DNA from: Tichowtungia aerotolerans
GTDB lineage: Bacteria > Verrucomicrobiota > Kiritimatiellia > Kiritimatiellales > Tichowtungiaceae
Assembly: GCF_009905215.1 (NCBI RefSeq)
Contig: NZ_CP047593.1
Location: 3,818,677-3,882,676, forward strand
Direction: 5' to 3'
DNA: 64,000 bases
Part shown: in pieces, positions 39,001-48,916 of the stretch
How the letters are laid out: every line of letters begins with the position of its first letter
Position numbering within the stretch: position 1 is the stretch's first letter
The notes under the pieces: model-generated
Seen by the model: the letters and a program-made list of their open reading frames with translations, nothing else
Told to the model about the DNA's origin: nothing
Databases searched by the model: none
Program-made: the position numbers and the translations under genes

Positions 39001-41438
39001 AGCAGAGCTGATGTTCGATATTGTGGATCGGTTGGGTCTGAAATATCAATGGCTGTAACCGTATCATTGCCCGTTACAAGATAGGCTGATGACCCAGAAA
39101 CGTAGACATCAAACACATACTCTCCGCCCATACTTTTGCGTCCGGCAAGAACCGGTGACGAAGGGTTACTGATATCTACAACCTCCAACCCGCCAACATA
39201 ATATCCACCATTACCATCAGCAATATACGCATAATTTCCCTGCACAACAACACGCACGGCTTTTCCCGGAGTATTATAAGAAGCCAGTTTTGTTGGAATC
39301 AAAGGATTCGATACATCAACCACCACCAAACCGTTTGTACCATCTGCAATACAGGCAATTCCATTGGTTGTAACGGCAACTCCGCTGGCAAATCCATCGG
39401 TATTCAACGATGCAATACCAAATCTCTCACCAACAGCCCCCAAAGAACCGGCCCGGAACGGATTTTCCGGATTGGATATATCAATAATGGTCAAACCAGC
39501 GTCGCCGTCAGCGATGTATGCATAATCACCCACCACAACGACGTCCATTGCTTCGTCACCGGTGCTGATCCCCACTCGATCAACAGAGTCCAGCAATCCG
39601 GTTGTGCTGAGCGGACTAAATCCATACTCCACCTCCCAACCGTCAAACAGACTGTCTCCATCCGTATCGGCATTCGTTGGATCGGTTCCGTTCAGGTATT
39701 CATCAAAATTGATCAAATGGTCATTATCAATATCACCCGCAGAATCCACCACATTGGTATCAAGCGGCGGAGAATAAATCAGCTCCCAGCTATCCGGCAT
39801 CCCGTCTCCATCGGAGTCCAACACTGCGGACATTGCCTTAAACACATTCAACCGGCCGCCAGAAACCATTTTCCCGTCCAACACGGCCAGTTTATCCGTA
39901 CTGTTCAGCAAAGCAGTCTTCACGTCCATATAGTTCATGGACGGACTTGCACTCCAAAGCAGAGCTGCCGCACCAACCACATGCGGAGTGGCCATAGACG
40001 TTCCGTCATATGCATCATATCCATTTTCAGGTACCGTACTGACAATTCCAACCCCCGGAGCTCCGAGGTCTACGGATGTCGCGCCATAATGAGAGAAAGA
40101 TGCCAGTACATCATTTTCATCTGTGGCCGCAACCGCAATGATATTGGAAGCACTATAACTGGCCGGATAAAACGGATGACTGTCGTTGTCGTTGTTGTAA
40201 TTTCCTGCCGCCGCCACAAAAAGGACCTCATCGGCATTGATCGATTCAATCGCATCTTCCAGCACAGCACTGGCTCCATACCCTCCCCAGCTGTTATTCT
40301 GGATACGAGCGCCCAGGGAAGCGGCATACAAAACCCCGTTTACGATTTCTGTGTCAGATGCTCCGTAACTATCAGCGCCGAGGATCTTGATTCCAACCAT
40401 TGAAATATCCCAGCAGACCCCGGCAACGCCTCGGTTATTATTCCCGACACCGCCAATGGTACCGGCACAATGCGTTCCGTGACTGTGGTCATCTGTCGGA
40501 TCATTATCGTTATTGTAAAAGTCCCATCCCTGCCAGTCGTCAACATATCCGTTGTTATCATCGTCGACGCCGTTACTCTGCTTAAGGCCGCCGTTTCCAT
40601 CGGGTCCGTATTCTCCGGAATTAACCCACATGTTATCGGCCAAATCCTCATGTTCTCTATCAATTCCTGTATCGATCACAGCGACCAGAACTGAATCATT
40701 CCCGGTTTGAGTATCCCACGCTGAAGGAGCCTCAATGGCATCCATGCCCCAAAGCTGCGACCATCCGGGATCGCCGGGTTCCACCGTTGAAAAATAAACG
40801 TGATTAGGCTGAGTGCGCGAGATGACGCCGGGCTCACGTGCAAACAATGCAAGAGCATCATCAACCGCAAAGATTTCAGCAGAATCCAGCTGGAGCACAT
40901 AATGATCCGGCAGCGCCAGCTTCTGTGCAATGGACGCGCCGTGCCGGGCAGCCAGCTCGACCAAATCCTTTTCCACGGCATCGTCTGCCAGCTTCACAAC
41001 AATCTGATCAGCAACCATCACCACTTGAGAATCAACCACGTATTCTCCGGCAGATTTCCGGCTGATCGTTTCTTTATAGAGCTGTCGTGGATATTTTCCG
41101 CCGGCACGCACTAAGCGACGACGCTGAAAGCCCTGACCGGAAAGAGCCCTGACACTTTCGTCGAGAATATCATCTTTTTCCAAGGTTCGGAACGGACACT
41201 CTGCCTCCGCAATTTGCTGCTGACGATCAGCCCGAGCTGTTGCGAAAGAAGATTGAGAAACCTGAGTCTGCGTTGCTTCCTGTTCTGAGCCAAAACGATC
41301 CTGTTCCAGCACGCTTTGGCTAACAGGCGACATCCGGTTTCCAGAACCCGGTTCAGAGTGAACACGCCCCCGCAGCGCGGTGATTGCAGCCAGAAAAACA
41401 AGTCCGGCAACTGAGAACAGGATAATCGACCGTTTCAT
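33039..41438 (-). CDS. Giant secreted subtilisin-like protease with TSP3 arrays and two beta-helix modules
   Basis: 2,799 residues from ATG 41438 ([22 protein letters not shown], signal peptide); a GTG-like opening 12 bases upstream adds nothing. In order: propeptide with [25 protein letters not shown]8 peptidase, about residues 225-500, with the triad Asp in [15 protein letters not shown] (about 255), His in [10 protein letters not shown] (about 321) and Ser in [11 protein letters not shown] (about 480); a short TSP3 stretch; an LVIVD-type repeat region, about 613-930 ([17 protein letters not shown] units); TSP3 array one, about 935-1220 ([12 protein letters not shown] type, calcium-binding); beta-helix one, about 1223-1716; TSP3 array two to about 2210; beta-helix two to about 2674; and a C-terminal domain ending FYRVLVRIP. 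The gene follows the secretin by 53 bases on the same strand, suggesting it is a client or partner of the pilus/secretion system. Confidence 0.9.
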   Translation of the reverse strand: MKRSIILFSVAGLVFLAAITALRGRVHSEPGSGNRMSPVSQSVLEQDRFGSEQEATQTQVSQSSFATARADRQQQIAEAECPFRTLEKDDILDESVRALSGQGFQRRRLVRAGGKYPRQLYKETISRKSAGEYVVDSQVVMVADQIVVKLADDAVEKDLVELAARHGASIAQKLALPDHYVLQLDSAEIFAVDDALALFAREPGVISRTQPNHVYFSTVEPGDPGWSQLWGMDAIEAPSAWDTQTGNDSVLVAVIDTGIDREHEDLADNMWVNSGEYGPDGNGGLKQSNGVDDDNNGYVDDWQGWDFYNNDNDPTDDHSHGTHCAGTIGGVGNNNRGVAGVCWDISMVGIKILGADSYGASDTEIVNGVLYAASLGARIQNNSWGGYGASAVLEDAIESINADEVLFVAAAGNYNNDNDSHPFYPASYSASNIIAVAATDENDVLASFSHYGATSVDLGAPGVGIVSTVPENGYDAYDGTSMATPHVVGAAALLWSASPSMNYMDVKTALLNSTDKLAVLDGKMVSGGRLNVFKAMSAVLDSDGDGMPDSWELIYSPPLDTNVVDSAGDIDNDHLINFDEYLNGTDPTNADTDGDSLFDGWEVEYGFSPLSTTGLLDSVDRVGISTGDEAMDVVVVGDYAYIADGDAGLTIIDISNPENPFRAGSLGAVGERFGIASLNTDGFASGVAVTTNGIACIADGTNGLVVVDVSNPLIPTKLASYNTPGKAVRVVVQGNYAYIADGNGGYYVGGLEVVDISNPSSPVLAGRKSMGGEYVFDVYVSGSSAYLVTGNDTVTAIDISDPTDPQYRTSALLGSSTSPSLYAVCGDGSRLFVASRSKEVGIFDMNLNRLDGRQAIATEAIPRDIYVAGNFLYIAEGDSGLEVLDITDLQNPVHFVQYPTYGGGNAVFARGDYIYLADGTSGLQIFGVSYDVDSDGMLDSWEEEYFGGSITNGPFSDPDGDGINNWGEYLAGLNPTLNDQDGDGLIDGLDEVQIYNTDPRTPDTDGDGLVDGSDGFVSTNAYAAGTDADADGFVDGELDYGTDPLASDSDDDGMPDGWEVRYGLNPLLDDRAGDPDGDGVLNEDEYAGGTDPASSDSDGDGMPDGWELENGLDPLVDDSGLDADGDGLTNFEEYTLGTDPLDADSDNDGLTDGEEVNGTYGYITDPLDADTDNDGVPDGWEVENGWNPLVPEDPATTDRDHDGLLDADEIALNTDPTNARDPIFVDDDGPNDPWPGTTYISDPAEDGSYAHPFDAIQEGINAASNGLTVLVMPGTDYQGNGNYNINPQGKAITIRSWNDRDGTVISSDGRGPVFLINSEETTNTVIKGFSLTTTLCSSSDGDCDQVDGIVVSNAAPVLQDCFIYECELSAVSCSGGAAPVIENCEITMTKWGIQAVDSTPAIISNNIYTIGIGRAGDAGVGIQVYYSSGMVVQDTVVSNCLGRGLVVIDDPDARVSGSTFIHNLGGVTFDNSVSLFENCIVKENHAPTYYTDESGDWVAIRLVDYTAEGLTDTVDEDENGAGLLLLRGASPLIRNCLIVGNITWADDPSPQYNEDNELVQAYGLGGGVYIGTECYPTGVNCTVADNHSNTRGGGISSSGYPQLLNMIFWDNTANDALIEDNVRTNRYHYPNIHCRTGSIAVDFSNIQFGYSGEGIRTGDPLFVGSGDYHLSAIPSAAYSRGVPDTSFVWGTNVIPENDLDGNSRSLGLLPIDMGCYEFVDSDEDGMPDGWELDNGFVYTDPADGAVDSDTDGLTNLQEYLNGTDPWDDDSDDDGLLDGVEITDGTDPLDADSDDDGILDGDEISQGINPNNPDSDGDGMPDGWEVKYGLNPAQYNADGDEDKNEDGDLAPDGLTNTEEYQNGTDPLDPDTDGDGMDDGWELDKGFNPLVNDADADADDDGLTNLEEYNRGTDPQDPDTDNDGVSDGQEVANGTDPLDPDLDGDGIPNKWELENGLDPNLAADGGEDWDGDGLTNLQEYQNDTDPHNFDTDSDQLSDGWEVLYEFDPTIGNAAEDPDSDGLTNLDEYRRGTNPRRSDTDTDGMPDNWEINNDLNPLLNDAAADLDGDGLSNYTEFDSGTDPHNSDSDFDGMPDGWEVNNELDPTVDDATGDPDSDQASNLLEYRKGTDPQVHDPDYVDTDGDGMSDIWELAHFGSATGADPAVDTDGDGLNNLEEYLNGTDPTVQDTDGDGLTDGDEVNLFGSQPVNPVDPVFVDDDDDDDIEANDGYPGDPERSNTNENGSITYPFDAIQEAIDSSNTVNGMTILVADGLYEGLGNYDITPRGKEITIRSWNGAAVTEIRTHAYGSGFVFINNENLHTVVQGFTIDASDDLAPLAPEEGIEISNASPVIRDCIIKNCGLAAISICGGGPDIIDCTLADSEYGLYASQSSGVLLQGSKVYNHEGRGVYIQDDNLAEITWTTISNCLGGITLSGSDASIRQCVIVNNEAPNYFNIGDLPVFGPVLFPLSNSEAADITSLDENGGGVLILNQSAPELINCLIAGNRTWAEDPDYEENAWEPAFGLGGGIYVENGCAPIGVNCTVADNHANTRGGGLSSAGRPFFRNMIFWGNTSSNATISGASRLMTNSVAPNIYVDDEVINIWYSDIEFGHANAVFSFDADPLFNADYTLQSGSPCINEGTYYLAPVVDLAKNERPRAADFAGGNRVDLGSYEFDHLGAVMDYIALGAEVVQAEAAPDPLADTDGDGFADGEEIALGTDRYDTGDYFRISHDQSQAGDTSLIAWNSQVGCYYTVQVTDSLVGGVWTDLEGWTDVAGDGSDMICSDTRPDGARFYRVLVRIP

Positions 41439-41491
41439 AATACTTACCATTCAAATGTTGAGGTAAAAATAAGCAGGAAAAGCACCCGTCT

Positions 41492-43465
41492 TTATTCATT
41501 CAGGCTTTCAACCCGCTTCTCCTCCGCTTCCCGCAATTTCGTCAGACGCTCCTGAAGACGGTCAGACTCGACTGCCTGTAGAATCTTCAGCTCTTCCTGT
41601 TTGATTGCACGTTCTGTGGAAGCCTCGGCCCGGTGACGCATCGCCAAGGAAGAATCCTCAGGAAGACCGGTTTCAAATGCCAGAGAATGAGGGTTGGCCA
41701 TTCCAACGGTTACGAAAATAATGGTTTCAACCTGCTGGCTGTTTTTGCTGGAATAGGAAAAAAGGCGCCCAATATAGGGAAGATCTCCCAACAGAGGCAC
41801 CTTGCGGTCTACATCAGATTTTGTAGCTTCTGTGAGTCCGCCAATAGCGGCAGTCTGGCCATCTTCAAGGCCAAAAACAGTTTCAATGGTTTTGGTGCTT
41901 TTTCCCCAGAATGCTGTTCCGTCCGGGGCCAAAGTAGGATCTGAGTCCAATCGATCCAATGTCGGCTGAATTCGCACGGTGATGTTGTCTTCGGTATTGA
42001 TGGTTGGAGTCACCTCAACCCGTACCCCGTCTTCAAAGTATGGCTCGGTTTCATCCAGCGAATAAACCGTTGTCGACTGAGAATCACCGGCCGTCTGGAT
42101 CACCCCTTTAATATTCGGTTTTTTGGCTCCGATATGAATCGATGCGGTTTCCTCGTTAGCGACAATAATTTTTGGATTTGAGACCACGCGAGCTCCGGAC
42201 ATTTCTTTCAGAGCTGAGAGAACCACGTTAAAATCATCAGCATTGAGTGTGGCCGCCAGAGTTTTACCAACCACACTGGAATCGATTGATTCAGTGGTTG
42301 GAATCAAACCGAACAAACGATGCAAGCTGGAATCATTTCCCGGGCGCGCATAATAGGTTGTCCCGTCATACAGCGAATACTGTCCAGGATTATTTGGATC
42401 TTCCAGCCAAAGCGCATTGTCCGGGGCTTCTTCAAGCTTTTCAAAGGGCCGACCAGCAATATCTTTAAAATAGTTCTCATTATCAGCACGACTCTCATCG
42501 TACGCATAGTTTCCGCTAATCCCACCAGCACCGACACTGTATCCGCCCAACACGTTCCAGTCGATTCCGAGCTGTTCGGAAGCGCTGTCGCTAAGCTCCA
42601 AAAATTTGGCTTCAATAAAGACCTGCTCGCGCGGCAGATCAACTGCCTGCACAATCTGTTCAAGATCATTAATCATTTTGGCCGTTCCCTGTGCCACAAT
42701 ACTGTTGCGAGCCGGATAGGTGGAAATCTGCCCACCATCCTTTTTCACCAGGAGATCAACCATCGCCACAACTTCATTCACCGTAGCGTAGTTCAGCTTG
42801 AAAACCTTGATTTCCATCGGTTCCGGGGCATCAGCCGAACGTTCCCGAATGCTGTACACTTCGCTTCCGGGAATTTTTTCGACCAGTTCCAACCCATGTG
42901 TATCCAAAATCGCTTTTAACGCCGGTTTCCATTCCACGTTGTCAAGATTCACATCAACCCGTTTGGGGTTCTCTTCATCCAGCATATCAGGAACAATGAT
43001 ATTGGCGTTGGAAAGCCGGCTAAACAAACGCACAACATCCTGAAGCTCAACATCTTTCAAACTAAGAGAAATCAGACCGCCACTGATTTCCGCGCCGGCA
43101 GTCATATCATCCATGATTCCAATCTCGACGGTCTCTACGGGCGGCTCTTCTGCATCCTCTTCCACGACAACTGCCGTTTCCGGCTCAATGTCTGTTACCG
43201 GCTCAGGTTCTATGGCCGGATCTGCCGCTGCTTCAGATTCAGTCACCAAATTTGTATCGATGGCTAAAGCAGCTTCTGAAACAGAAAGTTCTTCGCTGAC
43301 ACTCTCAGGAACCGGATCAGGCAAAGCAGGCTCGTTCCGGTTAACAGGCTTTGGTATTTCGATGGATTCCGTGTCCGGCGCAACGGGAACCTTGACCGCG
43401 TCTTGAGCAAACAGTATGGCAGCACATGCGCCACTAAGAGTGAGGGCTGTTAGAACTTTCTTCAT
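41492..43465 (-). CDS. Secretin of the type IV pilus / type II secretion system (PilQ/GspD-like)
   Basis: 657 residues with signal peptide MKKVLTALTLSGACAAILFA. A Pro/Glu-rich linker follows, then an N-domain from about residue 130 (LISLSLKDVELQDVVRLFSR, NIIVPDMLDEENPKRVDVNL), then a second N-domain (KVFKLNYATVNEVVAMVDLL). The C-terminal secretin domain has RVVSNPKIIVANEETASIHIG, VEVTPTINTEDNITVRIQP, VFGLEDGQTAAIGGLTEAT and the final KVPLLGDLPYIGRLFSYSSK. It forms the outer-membrane gate for pilus or exported proteins. It overlaps the PilP-like gene by 4 bases and is followed by the giant protease gene. Confidence 0.92.
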   Translation of the reverse strand: MKKVLTALTLSGACAAILFAQDAVKVPVAPDTESIEIPKPVNRNEPALPDPVPESVSEELSVSEAALAIDTNLVTESEAAADPAIEPEPVTDIEPETAVVVEEDAEEPPVETVEIGIMDDMTAGAEISGGLISLSLKDVELQDVVRLFSRLSNANIIVPDMLDEENPKRVDVNLDNVEWKPALKAILDTHGLELVEKIPGSEVYSIRERSADAPEPMEIKVFKLNYATVNEVVAMVDLLVKKDGGQISTYPARNSIVAQGTAKMINDLEQIVQAVDLPREQVFIEAKFLELSDSASEQLGIDWNVLGGYSVGAGGISGNYAYDESRADNENYFKDIAGRPFEKLEEAPDNALWLEDPNNPGQYSLYDGTTYYARPGNDSSLHRLFGLIPTTESIDSSVVGKTLAATLNADDFNVVLSALKEMSGARVVSNPKIIVANEETASIHIGAKKPNIKGVIQTAGDSQSTTVYSLDETEPYFEDGVRVEVTPTINTEDNITVRIQPTLDRLDSDPTLAPDGTAFWGKSTKTIETVFGLEDGQTAAIGGLTEATKSDVDRKVPLLGDLPYIGRLFSYSSKNSQQVETIIFVTVGMANPHSLAFETGLPEDSSLAMRHRAEASTERAIKQEELKILQAVESDRLQERLTKLREAEEKRVESLNE

Positions 43466-43911
43466 CTTTTATCTCCTGGCTGAAATCCGAGGGTCCTGTT
43501 GTTGACTTCTAAACGGTCCAGACCAATGGTTCCGTTTGAATTCACTTTTCTAAGCTTCCATGAATAAGTCCGATTGTTATGGATCATTTCAATCACATCG
43601 CCCTCTTCCTTGATCTGTCCGTTGATGATCGCGGCGGCTTTATTCCCCATACGGCTGGTTGCCGTAACCTGGATCAGAGATTCGGGAACAGTCCAATCGG
43701 AATCGACCGGCGCGGCTGATGATGCGGAGAAGTCTCCTCCCTTGCCGGATTTCCAATCTTCCGGAAAATAACCGACAGGCCAAAACGGATCGCGCAACGG
43801 CTCCAAAGTAAATTCCAGGTTCTGGTCCTGCTGACCATCAGCATGTGCACCCCCGGCCAACAGACCCAGCAGAAGCATTGCAATCAGTTTTGTTCTATCC
43901 CTGTAATCCAT
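43462..43911 (-). CDS. PilP/GspC-like inner-membrane protein
   Basis: 149 residues. An N-terminal hydrophobic stretch (LIAMLLLGLLAGGAHA) is a signal or anchor. The mature part opens with LEPLRDPFWPVGY, the motif by which PilP-type proteins begin, and ends with a small beta domain (ATSRMGNKAAAIINGQIKEEGD, YSWKLRKVNSNGTIGLDRLEV), as in the PilP/GspC HR domain that touches the secretin. It overlaps the secretin start (ATGA). Identity rests on position and the pattern, not on a strong signature. Confidence 0.68.
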   Translation of the reverse strand: MDYRDRTKLIAMLLLGLLAGGAHADGQQDQNLEFTLEPLRDPFWPVGYFPEDWKSGKGGDFSASSAAPVDSDWTVPESLIQVTATSRMGNKAAAIINGQIKEEGDVIEMIHNNRTYSWKLRKVNSNGTIGLDRLEVNNRTLGFQPGDKR

Positions 43912-43973
43912 TTGTTAATTTCCTGTCCTTCAAAATCATCTCAACCAGAAGCAATTCCTGTACCGGAATCAGA

Positions 43974-44564
43974 TCAGATACTCCCCCGCTCAATCTGAAG
44001 AGAAGAGGGCCACTGCAGCACGATTCTTACCTGATGCTGTTCAGGACTGTCCGGCAGCATACTGATGTCTACGTCTTTCACGCGTACCAAAGGATTTCCC
44101 TGCTCAATACGCCATAAAAATTCAACCAGCTGATTATAATTACACTGGGTTGACAACCTGATCTCATAATTATGGTCTTCCGCCTTCTTGTCGGCATCGC
44201 TCACGTAATTGATTTCTTCAAGGCTGTCGAGTTCCACGCCGGCTTTTACAGATCGGAGGGAAATGTATTCATAGGCCCATGCATAACGGTCCGACACGGT
44301 CGGCGTGTGCACACTCAGGTCATCCAGTTTCTGGACCGTTTCCTGCAGAGTTTCCGTTACAATTTCCGCACGGGCAATCACCATTCGAGCGTCATCAATT
44401 TTCCCCTGCAAGGCTTCCAGCTCCTCTTTTGGAGACTGCCCGCCGGCATTAGAAACACTGCGACCGCTGATGAAGTGGATCAAAATAAAAACCTGAGCAA
44501 TCGCCAGAATTACCGTAACAACAACCATCTGCTGCTGTTTTTTTGTCAGAGCCGACCAATTCAT
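43974..44564 (-). CDS. pilO: PilO-like pilus alignment protein
   Basis: 196 residues. A single membrane helix lies near the N-terminus (MVVVTVILAIAQVFILIHFI), preceded by a short basic tail, then a coiled coil (EELEALQGKIDDARMVIARAEIVTETLQE), then a ferredoxin-like periplasmic domain (YEYISLRSVKAGVELDSLEE; STQCNYNQLVEFLWRIEQGNPL). This is the PilO/GspM layout. It pairs with PilN to form the inner-membrane alignment complex. Overlap with the PilN gene is 4 bases, and a 62-base gap follows before the PilP-like gene. Confidence 0.75.
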   Translation of the reverse strand: MNWSALTKKQQQMVVVTVILAIAQVFILIHFISGRSVSNAGGQSPKEELEALQGKIDDARMVIARAEIVTETLQETVQKLDDLSVHTPTVSDRYAWAYEYISLRSVKAGVELDSLEEINYVSDADKKAEDHNYEIRLSTQCNYNQLVEFLWRIEQGNPLVRVKDVDISMLPDSPEQHQVRIVLQWPSSLQIERGSI

Positions 44565-45154
44565 TTTACTTTATCCTCCTGCGCCCGGCGTCCTTCCATA
44601 GCGAAGGTCCATACATCTCCCGCTTCACGTTCAGATGAGATTAATCGGACATCGCCGCAGAACCCGGTAATATCCCGGTTGCTGTTGAGTTTGCGTCTGG
44701 CCTCCACGGCCACCAGCTCCCCTAAAGCCCGGCCACTCAGGCGCAATATGTAATATGAGGGCTGGTCGTCCGTTTCGTCTTCCAGAATACCGGCACGCAA
44801 AGACCGGAGCTGTATCATATCCGGAATTTCACCCTGGGTTTCCCGAAGAATTTTATACATTGCTGCACTGCCGCCTTTGGCCCAGACATCGAGACGCTCG
44901 ATGGTTTTGCGATTTGTTTCAGCGGCAGCACCGTTTGCCCGGATCACAGCAGCCAAAGGACTAACTCGATCCCATTCCCGACGAGCCCGTTTCAGGTTTG
45001 CATTCTGAGTCGCCTTGGAAATCCCGGCGAGAGAAAGAACCAGTACGGTGGTTCCAACCAGTACACCCACGGATCCCAGCACCATCACTTTCATGCTGAC
45101 GATGCCCTGATAGCGCCGCTCCGTCTTTTTCAAAAGATCAACCTGCAGGCTCAT
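44561..45154 (-). CDS. pilN: PilN-like pilus alignment protein
   Basis: 197 residues: short cytoplasmic N-terminus (MSLQVDLLKKTERRYQG; a PilN of the classic type would carry INLLP here, which is not obvious), one membrane helix (VLGSVGVLVGTTVLVLSLAG), a coiled region with WDRVSPLAAVIRANG, and a periplasmic alpha/beta domain (MIQLRSLRAGILEDE, YYILRLSGRALGELVAVEA). Gene order PilM-PilN-PilO-PilP-secretin supports the call. It overlaps PilM by 4 bases and PilO by 4. Confidence 0.72.
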   Translation of the reverse strand: MSLQVDLLKKTERRYQGIVSMKVMVLGSVGVLVGTTVLVLSLAGISKATQNANLKRARREWDRVSPLAAVIRANGAAAETNRKTIERLDVWAKGGSAAMYKILRETQGEIPDMIQLRSLRAGILEDETDDQPSYYILRLSGRALGELVAVEARRKLNSNRDITGFCGDVRLISSEREAGDVWTFAMEGRRAQEDKVK

Positions 45155-46170
45155 ACGACCTCCAATCCGGCCAGCGCTGCTCCCACCGCTGCCGCGAAAC
45201 GAGATTCCTGACCTTTAAAGCTTGCGGGGAACACATCATCGACGCCGTCCAGTTTATCAAAAGGGCTCCACACTACCGGCACGAGGCCGGTCACCTCCTG
45301 GACCGCATTCTGCCAATGAACCGAACTGGCTTCTCCGCCCGAAAGATACACTCCGGACAACGTCGTTTTTGTCTGCCGTTCTACAAATTCGCGATAAATC
45401 GAAAGCTGTTTAACAAAAGGTGCGAGTGCCGTCCGAACCGGAGCGGTCACATCCACAGAGCCGTCAGCCAGAATGCTGCCGGCCATCTCGGCATCCACAC
45501 CCAGAGCCATTTGAACCTGTTTACGAAGATTTCCCCCTCCTGCCTCAAATCGGTTTACAAGCTGGAGCTGGTTTTTATGCAAAAAGGCTGCATAAGTATA
45601 ATTCATGCCGATTTCCAGCAGACAGACCGTCTGTCCGGCAGTCTGCTTGCCGCGATTGAACAGAAACGCGGAAAACGAGGCCAACCCGGAAAGTTCCATG
45701 GAATGGGGAGCGGGAGCTCCATTGGCAAACAATTCCAAATAACGGTGCACGGAGATTTCTGGAAATGCCACGCCAAGAATACTACTCTCGCGCTTGCCGC
45801 GGCCTTCTGCCAAAATCCGGCCGGCCACTCGGTATTCGTCCGAAACACTCAGGTTGTCACGAATGACATCCTGCAGATTTTCGTTGTCCTGAAACGCGTG
45901 GCCAAAGACCCGAAGGCGGGCATCCTGAGAGCCCGTACAAATCGCCATATAATATGCGGCAAGGCTTTTCGGAAGTTCCGGACGTTCCCCGGCTTCTAAA
46001 TTCACAGCGGGTAGAATATCCGCACCGGACAGCAGAACCCGGTCTTTGACTTTTTTAAGACGAACGGCTTTGACGCCGCTGCTGGCAAAATCGAGAGCAA
46101 GCAAACTGGAAAGCCGCCTCTGTTTTTGCTCCGTATTTTTCTGAGATGATTTCTTTTTTTTCAGGTCCAT
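45151..46170 (-). CDS. pilM: PilM-like actin-fold pilus assembly protein
   Basis: 339 residues, cytoplasmic, with the ASKHA start motif LLALDFASSGVKAVRLKKVKD and the second half motif CLLEIGMNYTYAAFLHKNQLQLVNRFEAGGG, which binds phosphate. LSGGEASSVHWQNAV is the adenosine-side motif. It should bind the N-terminus of PilN and connect the alignment complex with the cytoplasmic motors. The N-terminal tail is Lys-rich (MDLKKKKSSQKN). It precedes PilN with a 4-base overlap and follows a small membrane-protein gene by 12 bases. Confidence 0.8.
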   Translation of the reverse strand: MDLKKKKSSQKNTEQKQRRLSSLLALDFASSGVKAVRLKKVKDRVLLSGADILPAVNLEAGERPELPKSLAAYYMAICTGSQDARLRVFGHAFQDNENLQDVIRDNLSVSDEYRVAGRILAEGRGKRESSILGVAFPEISVHRYLELFANGAPAPHSMELSGLASFSAFLFNRGKQTAGQTVCLLEIGMNYTYAAFLHKNQLQLVNRFEAGGGNLRKQVQMALGVDAEMAGSILADGSVDVTAPVRTALAPFVKQLSIYREFVERQTKTTLSGVYLSGGEASSVHWQNAVQEVTGLVPVVWSPFDKLDGVDDVFPASFKGQESRFAAAVGAALAGLEVV

Positions 46171-46182
46171 TGTCTTCGTACT

Positions 46183-46575
46183 CTATTCTTCTCCGTCCCG
46201 TGTTGCGTGTGTAACCCATACTACGGCGGAACCAATTAGAATGAAAAGCACGATTGATACCAAAATCTTTTTTTTGACACTTTTTTCAGCAGAAATACGT
46301 TCTTCGACAGCAGCCTGAATCTCCTCGGAGGATTCGCCATTTAAAACCCGATCCAGTTCCCACGGCGGAACTCCGATCGCTGCTGTAGCTTTTTTGTATG
46401 CCACAGCAGCCCGTTTCTGCCGCTCTTCAATCCGTTTTTCGTAATTTTCACGAACCTTGCGGCGATACGCGCGAATCTCCGGTTCACGTGCAGATGCATC
46501 CGGCGGCAGGAAAGCCATCGCCGCTCCGGCCGCCGAAAAAATCAGTAAAAACAGCACAAATGCCGGTTTCCTCAC
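46183..46575 (-). CDS. Small two-helix membrane protein of the pilus operon
   Basis: 130 residues from GTG 46575, chosen because GGAGG sits 7 bases upstream and the codon overlaps the stop of the preceding gene (GTGA). The first hydrophobic stretch is FVLFLLIFSAAGAAMAFL; a charged helical middle follows with RKVRENYEKRIEERQKRAA and an Ala/Glu-rich part, then a second membrane segment near the C-terminus (ILVSIVLFILIGSAVVWV). I do not recognise the family. Its place between a GspK-like gene and PilM suggests an accessory inner-membrane component. Confidence 0.6.
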   Translation of the reverse strand: MRKPAFVLFLLIFSAAGAAMAFLPPDASAREPEIRAYRRKVRENYEKRIEERQKRAAVAYKKATAAIGVPPWELDRVLNGESSEEIQAAVEERISAEKSVKKKILVSIVLFILIGSAVVWVTHATRDGEE

Positions 46576-48362
46576 GGAATGACCTCCGCCCACTGAATCG
46601 TTCGGCTCGGCAGCGGCTGCTGGGCCGGCAGCATCATTCCCGGCAACCCGGAATAGAAGGATTCACCGTCCATCGTAAGCGAACCCAATCGGGCATCCCA
46701 GTTCAGCGCCAGATTCCCGTGGCGCTTTACCGATTCGTCACGGCAAATGAACGCACCGTTCAATATCGAATTTTCAGCAAAATTTCCGGCAATCAGATGG
46801 TTTGCATATAATACAGCATCAAATAGTCCGACGTCTGCCGAAACCCCTATCGCATCGATATCTGAATTACTGAGAATCGGCTGATAGAAATGACGCAGAC
46901 TGCCATCCGTGCGCTGTTCCGCACCATTTCCATCCGCCTGTCGATAATCTCCGTCAAAATAGGGTTCTCCATCAACGTAGTAGGATACATACCCCAGAGA
47001 TGCATCCGTTATATCCGAAGCATGAGATGCGGTATGAGGTTCATCCAAATATGAAGTGTCCAACCCACGATGATCCCCAAAAATCAGAGACCCTTTTGCA
47101 CACAGACCTAAAAAATCCGCGGATTGGTTGGCTGCCGCAGTTGCAAGAGGATTGGGATCCGGATGCGGCCAAGAGGCTTGATTGACAGCAATCAAATTCC
47201 CAAGAACATGCACATTGCGCCCGGCATAAAGAGTGCCCTGCCCCGTATAATATCCTTTGATATAAATGTCCTGCCTCGCAACCACCACACCATCGAGCCG
47301 AATCGGATTGGCCTCCGTACCGACCAGCACCAAACACCCCGTATCGTTGGTACCGATTCCGGCGTCTTCACCGGCATCGTCCCCCCAAACACCGGTGACT
47401 GTCGTCGAAGAATCGCTGGCAGATCCACTCACCGCAATGGCATATTCTTCATAGTCCGACAAAGGTCCGATGAACGGCAGTTCCTTCAGGTCCTGCTCTT
47501 CATAAAAATTCACACCCTCTGCATAGCCCTGGTTGTAGTAAGTATTGGTATTGGAACGGTTATAGTCGGTGTACAAGGCAGGACGAACCCTGTTACCGAA
47601 AAAGATTCCGGCGAAGTCCTGCGTTCCGTAATCATTCCAAGCCAGACTTTTATACAGCTTTTTAGACGTACATTCTCCGCCCGCATACGCATCGCCGTTC
47701 AGACGAATTGAGGAATACTTCAAGTCAATATCCAGATTAGCTCCAACGTCTCCGTTAAAATCGCAGTTCACCCCGGAAAAGAACCCGTGATTGTCTATGA
47801 AAAACACGTTATCAAAAACACTGCCTTCGCTGCCCCCGGGCAGTTCCGCCACACCGTTATAATTATAAGTGACCACTTCCTTAACACGCCGTTTAACGCC
47901 TCTGTAAGAGGCAACGGCATCACAATTGATCATTACTTCTGAGCGGTTTTCCGGAACAACTTCGTCCATTGCGCCCGACGCAACGGTAACCGTCACGGTG
48001 ATTGCAGACGCAGATACGGACTGGCTCCCGACACTGGCGCTGGAAACCCCCACCGGAGAGGCAACGCCGTCCGTTACAATCACATCTATGGAAAAATCCT
48101 TATTCGCCAGCACATCCAGAGAGTCGCGCCGGTTACCGTTCAAATAGATATCATTGAGCAAGTTGGTATACATGCTATAGTTGACTGTTTCCAAGCCGCT
48201 TTGCACCGCCAGCAAACACTCGTCATATGCCTTCCAATTTTCAATGGATGTGTTCGTTCCCCTTGCCGAAAGCAGAAATGCTCCGCCAATAAACGATGCC
48301 AGCAGAATCAGCATCATGACTGCAGTCAGCACGAATCCTTCTTTTTGTTCGCATGTTTTCAT
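46572..48362 (-). CDS. GspK/PilX-like large minor pilin component
   Basis: 596 residues from the second of two ATGs, chosen because AAGGGG is placed 6 bases before it; ATG 48380 would overlap the neighbour. The N-terminus is pilin-like (KEGFVLTAVMMLILLASFIGG) with no Glu at position 5 after the likely cut, as in GspK and PilX. The large remainder is rich in Gly, Ser, Asp and Tyr (VFFIDNHGFFSGVNCDFNGD, LDGVVVARQDIYIKGYYTG, TLYAGRNVHVLGNLIAVNQ) and looks like a beta-solenoid (polymer-forming style) domain. It probably caps the pseudopilus tip or acts as adhesin. Confidence 0.7.
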   Translation of the reverse strand: MKTCEQKEGFVLTAVMMLILLASFIGGAFLLSARGTNTSIENWKAYDECLLAVQSGLETVNYSMYTNLLNDIYLNGNRRDSLDVLANKDFSIDVIVTDGVASPVGVSSASVGSQSVSASAITVTVTVASGAMDEVVPENRSEVMINCDAVASYRGVKRRVKEVVTYNYNGVAELPGGSEGSVFDNVFFIDNHGFFSGVNCDFNGDVGANLDIDLKYSSIRLNGDAYAGGECTSKKLYKSLAWNDYGTQDFAGIFFGNRVRPALYTDYNRSNTNTYYNQGYAEGVNFYEEQDLKELPFIGPLSDYEEYAIAVSGSASDSSTTVTGVWGDDAGEDAGIGTNDTGCLVLVGTEANPIRLDGVVVARQDIYIKGYYTGQGTLYAGRNVHVLGNLIAVNQASWPHPDPNPLATAAANQSADFLGLCAKGSLIFGDHRGLDTSYLDEPHTASHASDITDASLGYVSYYVDGEPYFDGDYRQADGNGAEQRTDGSLRHFYQPILSNSDIDAIGVSADVGLFDAVLYANHLIAGNFAENSILNGAFICRDESVKRHGNLALNWDARLGSLTMDGESFYSGLPGMMLPAQQPLPSRTIQWAEVIP

Positions 48363-48372
48363 CATTATCCCC

Positions 48373-48915
48373 TTATTCATTTACCAAACGTGCTTCAATT
48401 ACCTGAGGAAGCGTATTCGTCCGGCCCATTGATAGAAAATTAAGTGTATAGCTCAACGTGACGACCTGGTTTGAAACCGTCGCATCAAAATGATTTACCA
48501 ATACGGATGGCTGATCGGAATAACCCCAGCTACTCACAGTTTGTGCCACTGCAGACCCTTCTCCGTCTCCGCCAAACAACCAGATATTCTGCATAGAATC
48601 TCCCGGCCACCCTAACATGCAATAGGCCCCCCCCTTGGTCACAGGCTGAAACTCTACCAGCTTCCAGGAGCCATTCATTCTGACTGAAACATTCGTGGAC
48701 GACAGAAGCCCTGTGCCGACACCAAATCCGCCATTGAGAATCTGCAAGCGGGTCACACGGGCGTGCTGAGCCAGTTTCCACTGTGCCTGAGCATCCAGCC
48801 AAAGAGAAAAGCAGCGGTTTAAAAGAGTTCCCATGGCCGCAAAGACAGCCACTGAAATAACGATCGCCATCATCATTTCGACCAACGTGAAGCCTCTCGA
48901 GGTTCTCCCCTTCAT
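48373..48915 (-). CDS. Type IV pilin-like minor pseudopilin (PilW/GspJ-like)
   Basis: 180 residues with a canonical class III prepilin signal: SRG|FTLVEMMMAIVISVAVFAA, with Gly at -1 and Glu at +5. The globular part includes LEFQPV-like strands and a GGAYCMLGWPGDSMQNIW loop. Prepilin peptidase is not encoded in this window. Start and stop overlap closely with neighbours, so it belongs to the same operon as the GspK-like gene. Confidence 0.82.
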   Translation of the reverse strand: MKGRTSRGFTLVEMMMAIVISVAVFAAMGTLLNRCFSLWLDAQAQWKLAQHARVTRLQILNGGFGVGTGLLSSTNVSVRMNGSWKLVEFQPVTKGGAYCMLGWPGDSMQNIWLFGGDGEGSAVAQTVSSWGYSDQPSVLVNHFDATVSNQVVTLSYTLNFLSMGRTNTLPQVIEARLVNE

Positions 48916-48916
48916 A

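Noticed and set aside
34850..39800. Many near-identical DNA repeats within the giant gene, resembling a tandem or CRISPR-like array
   Set aside because: They follow the reading frame and encode TSP3 repeats ([12 protein letters not shown] type); spacing is irregular and no leader or cas gene is present.
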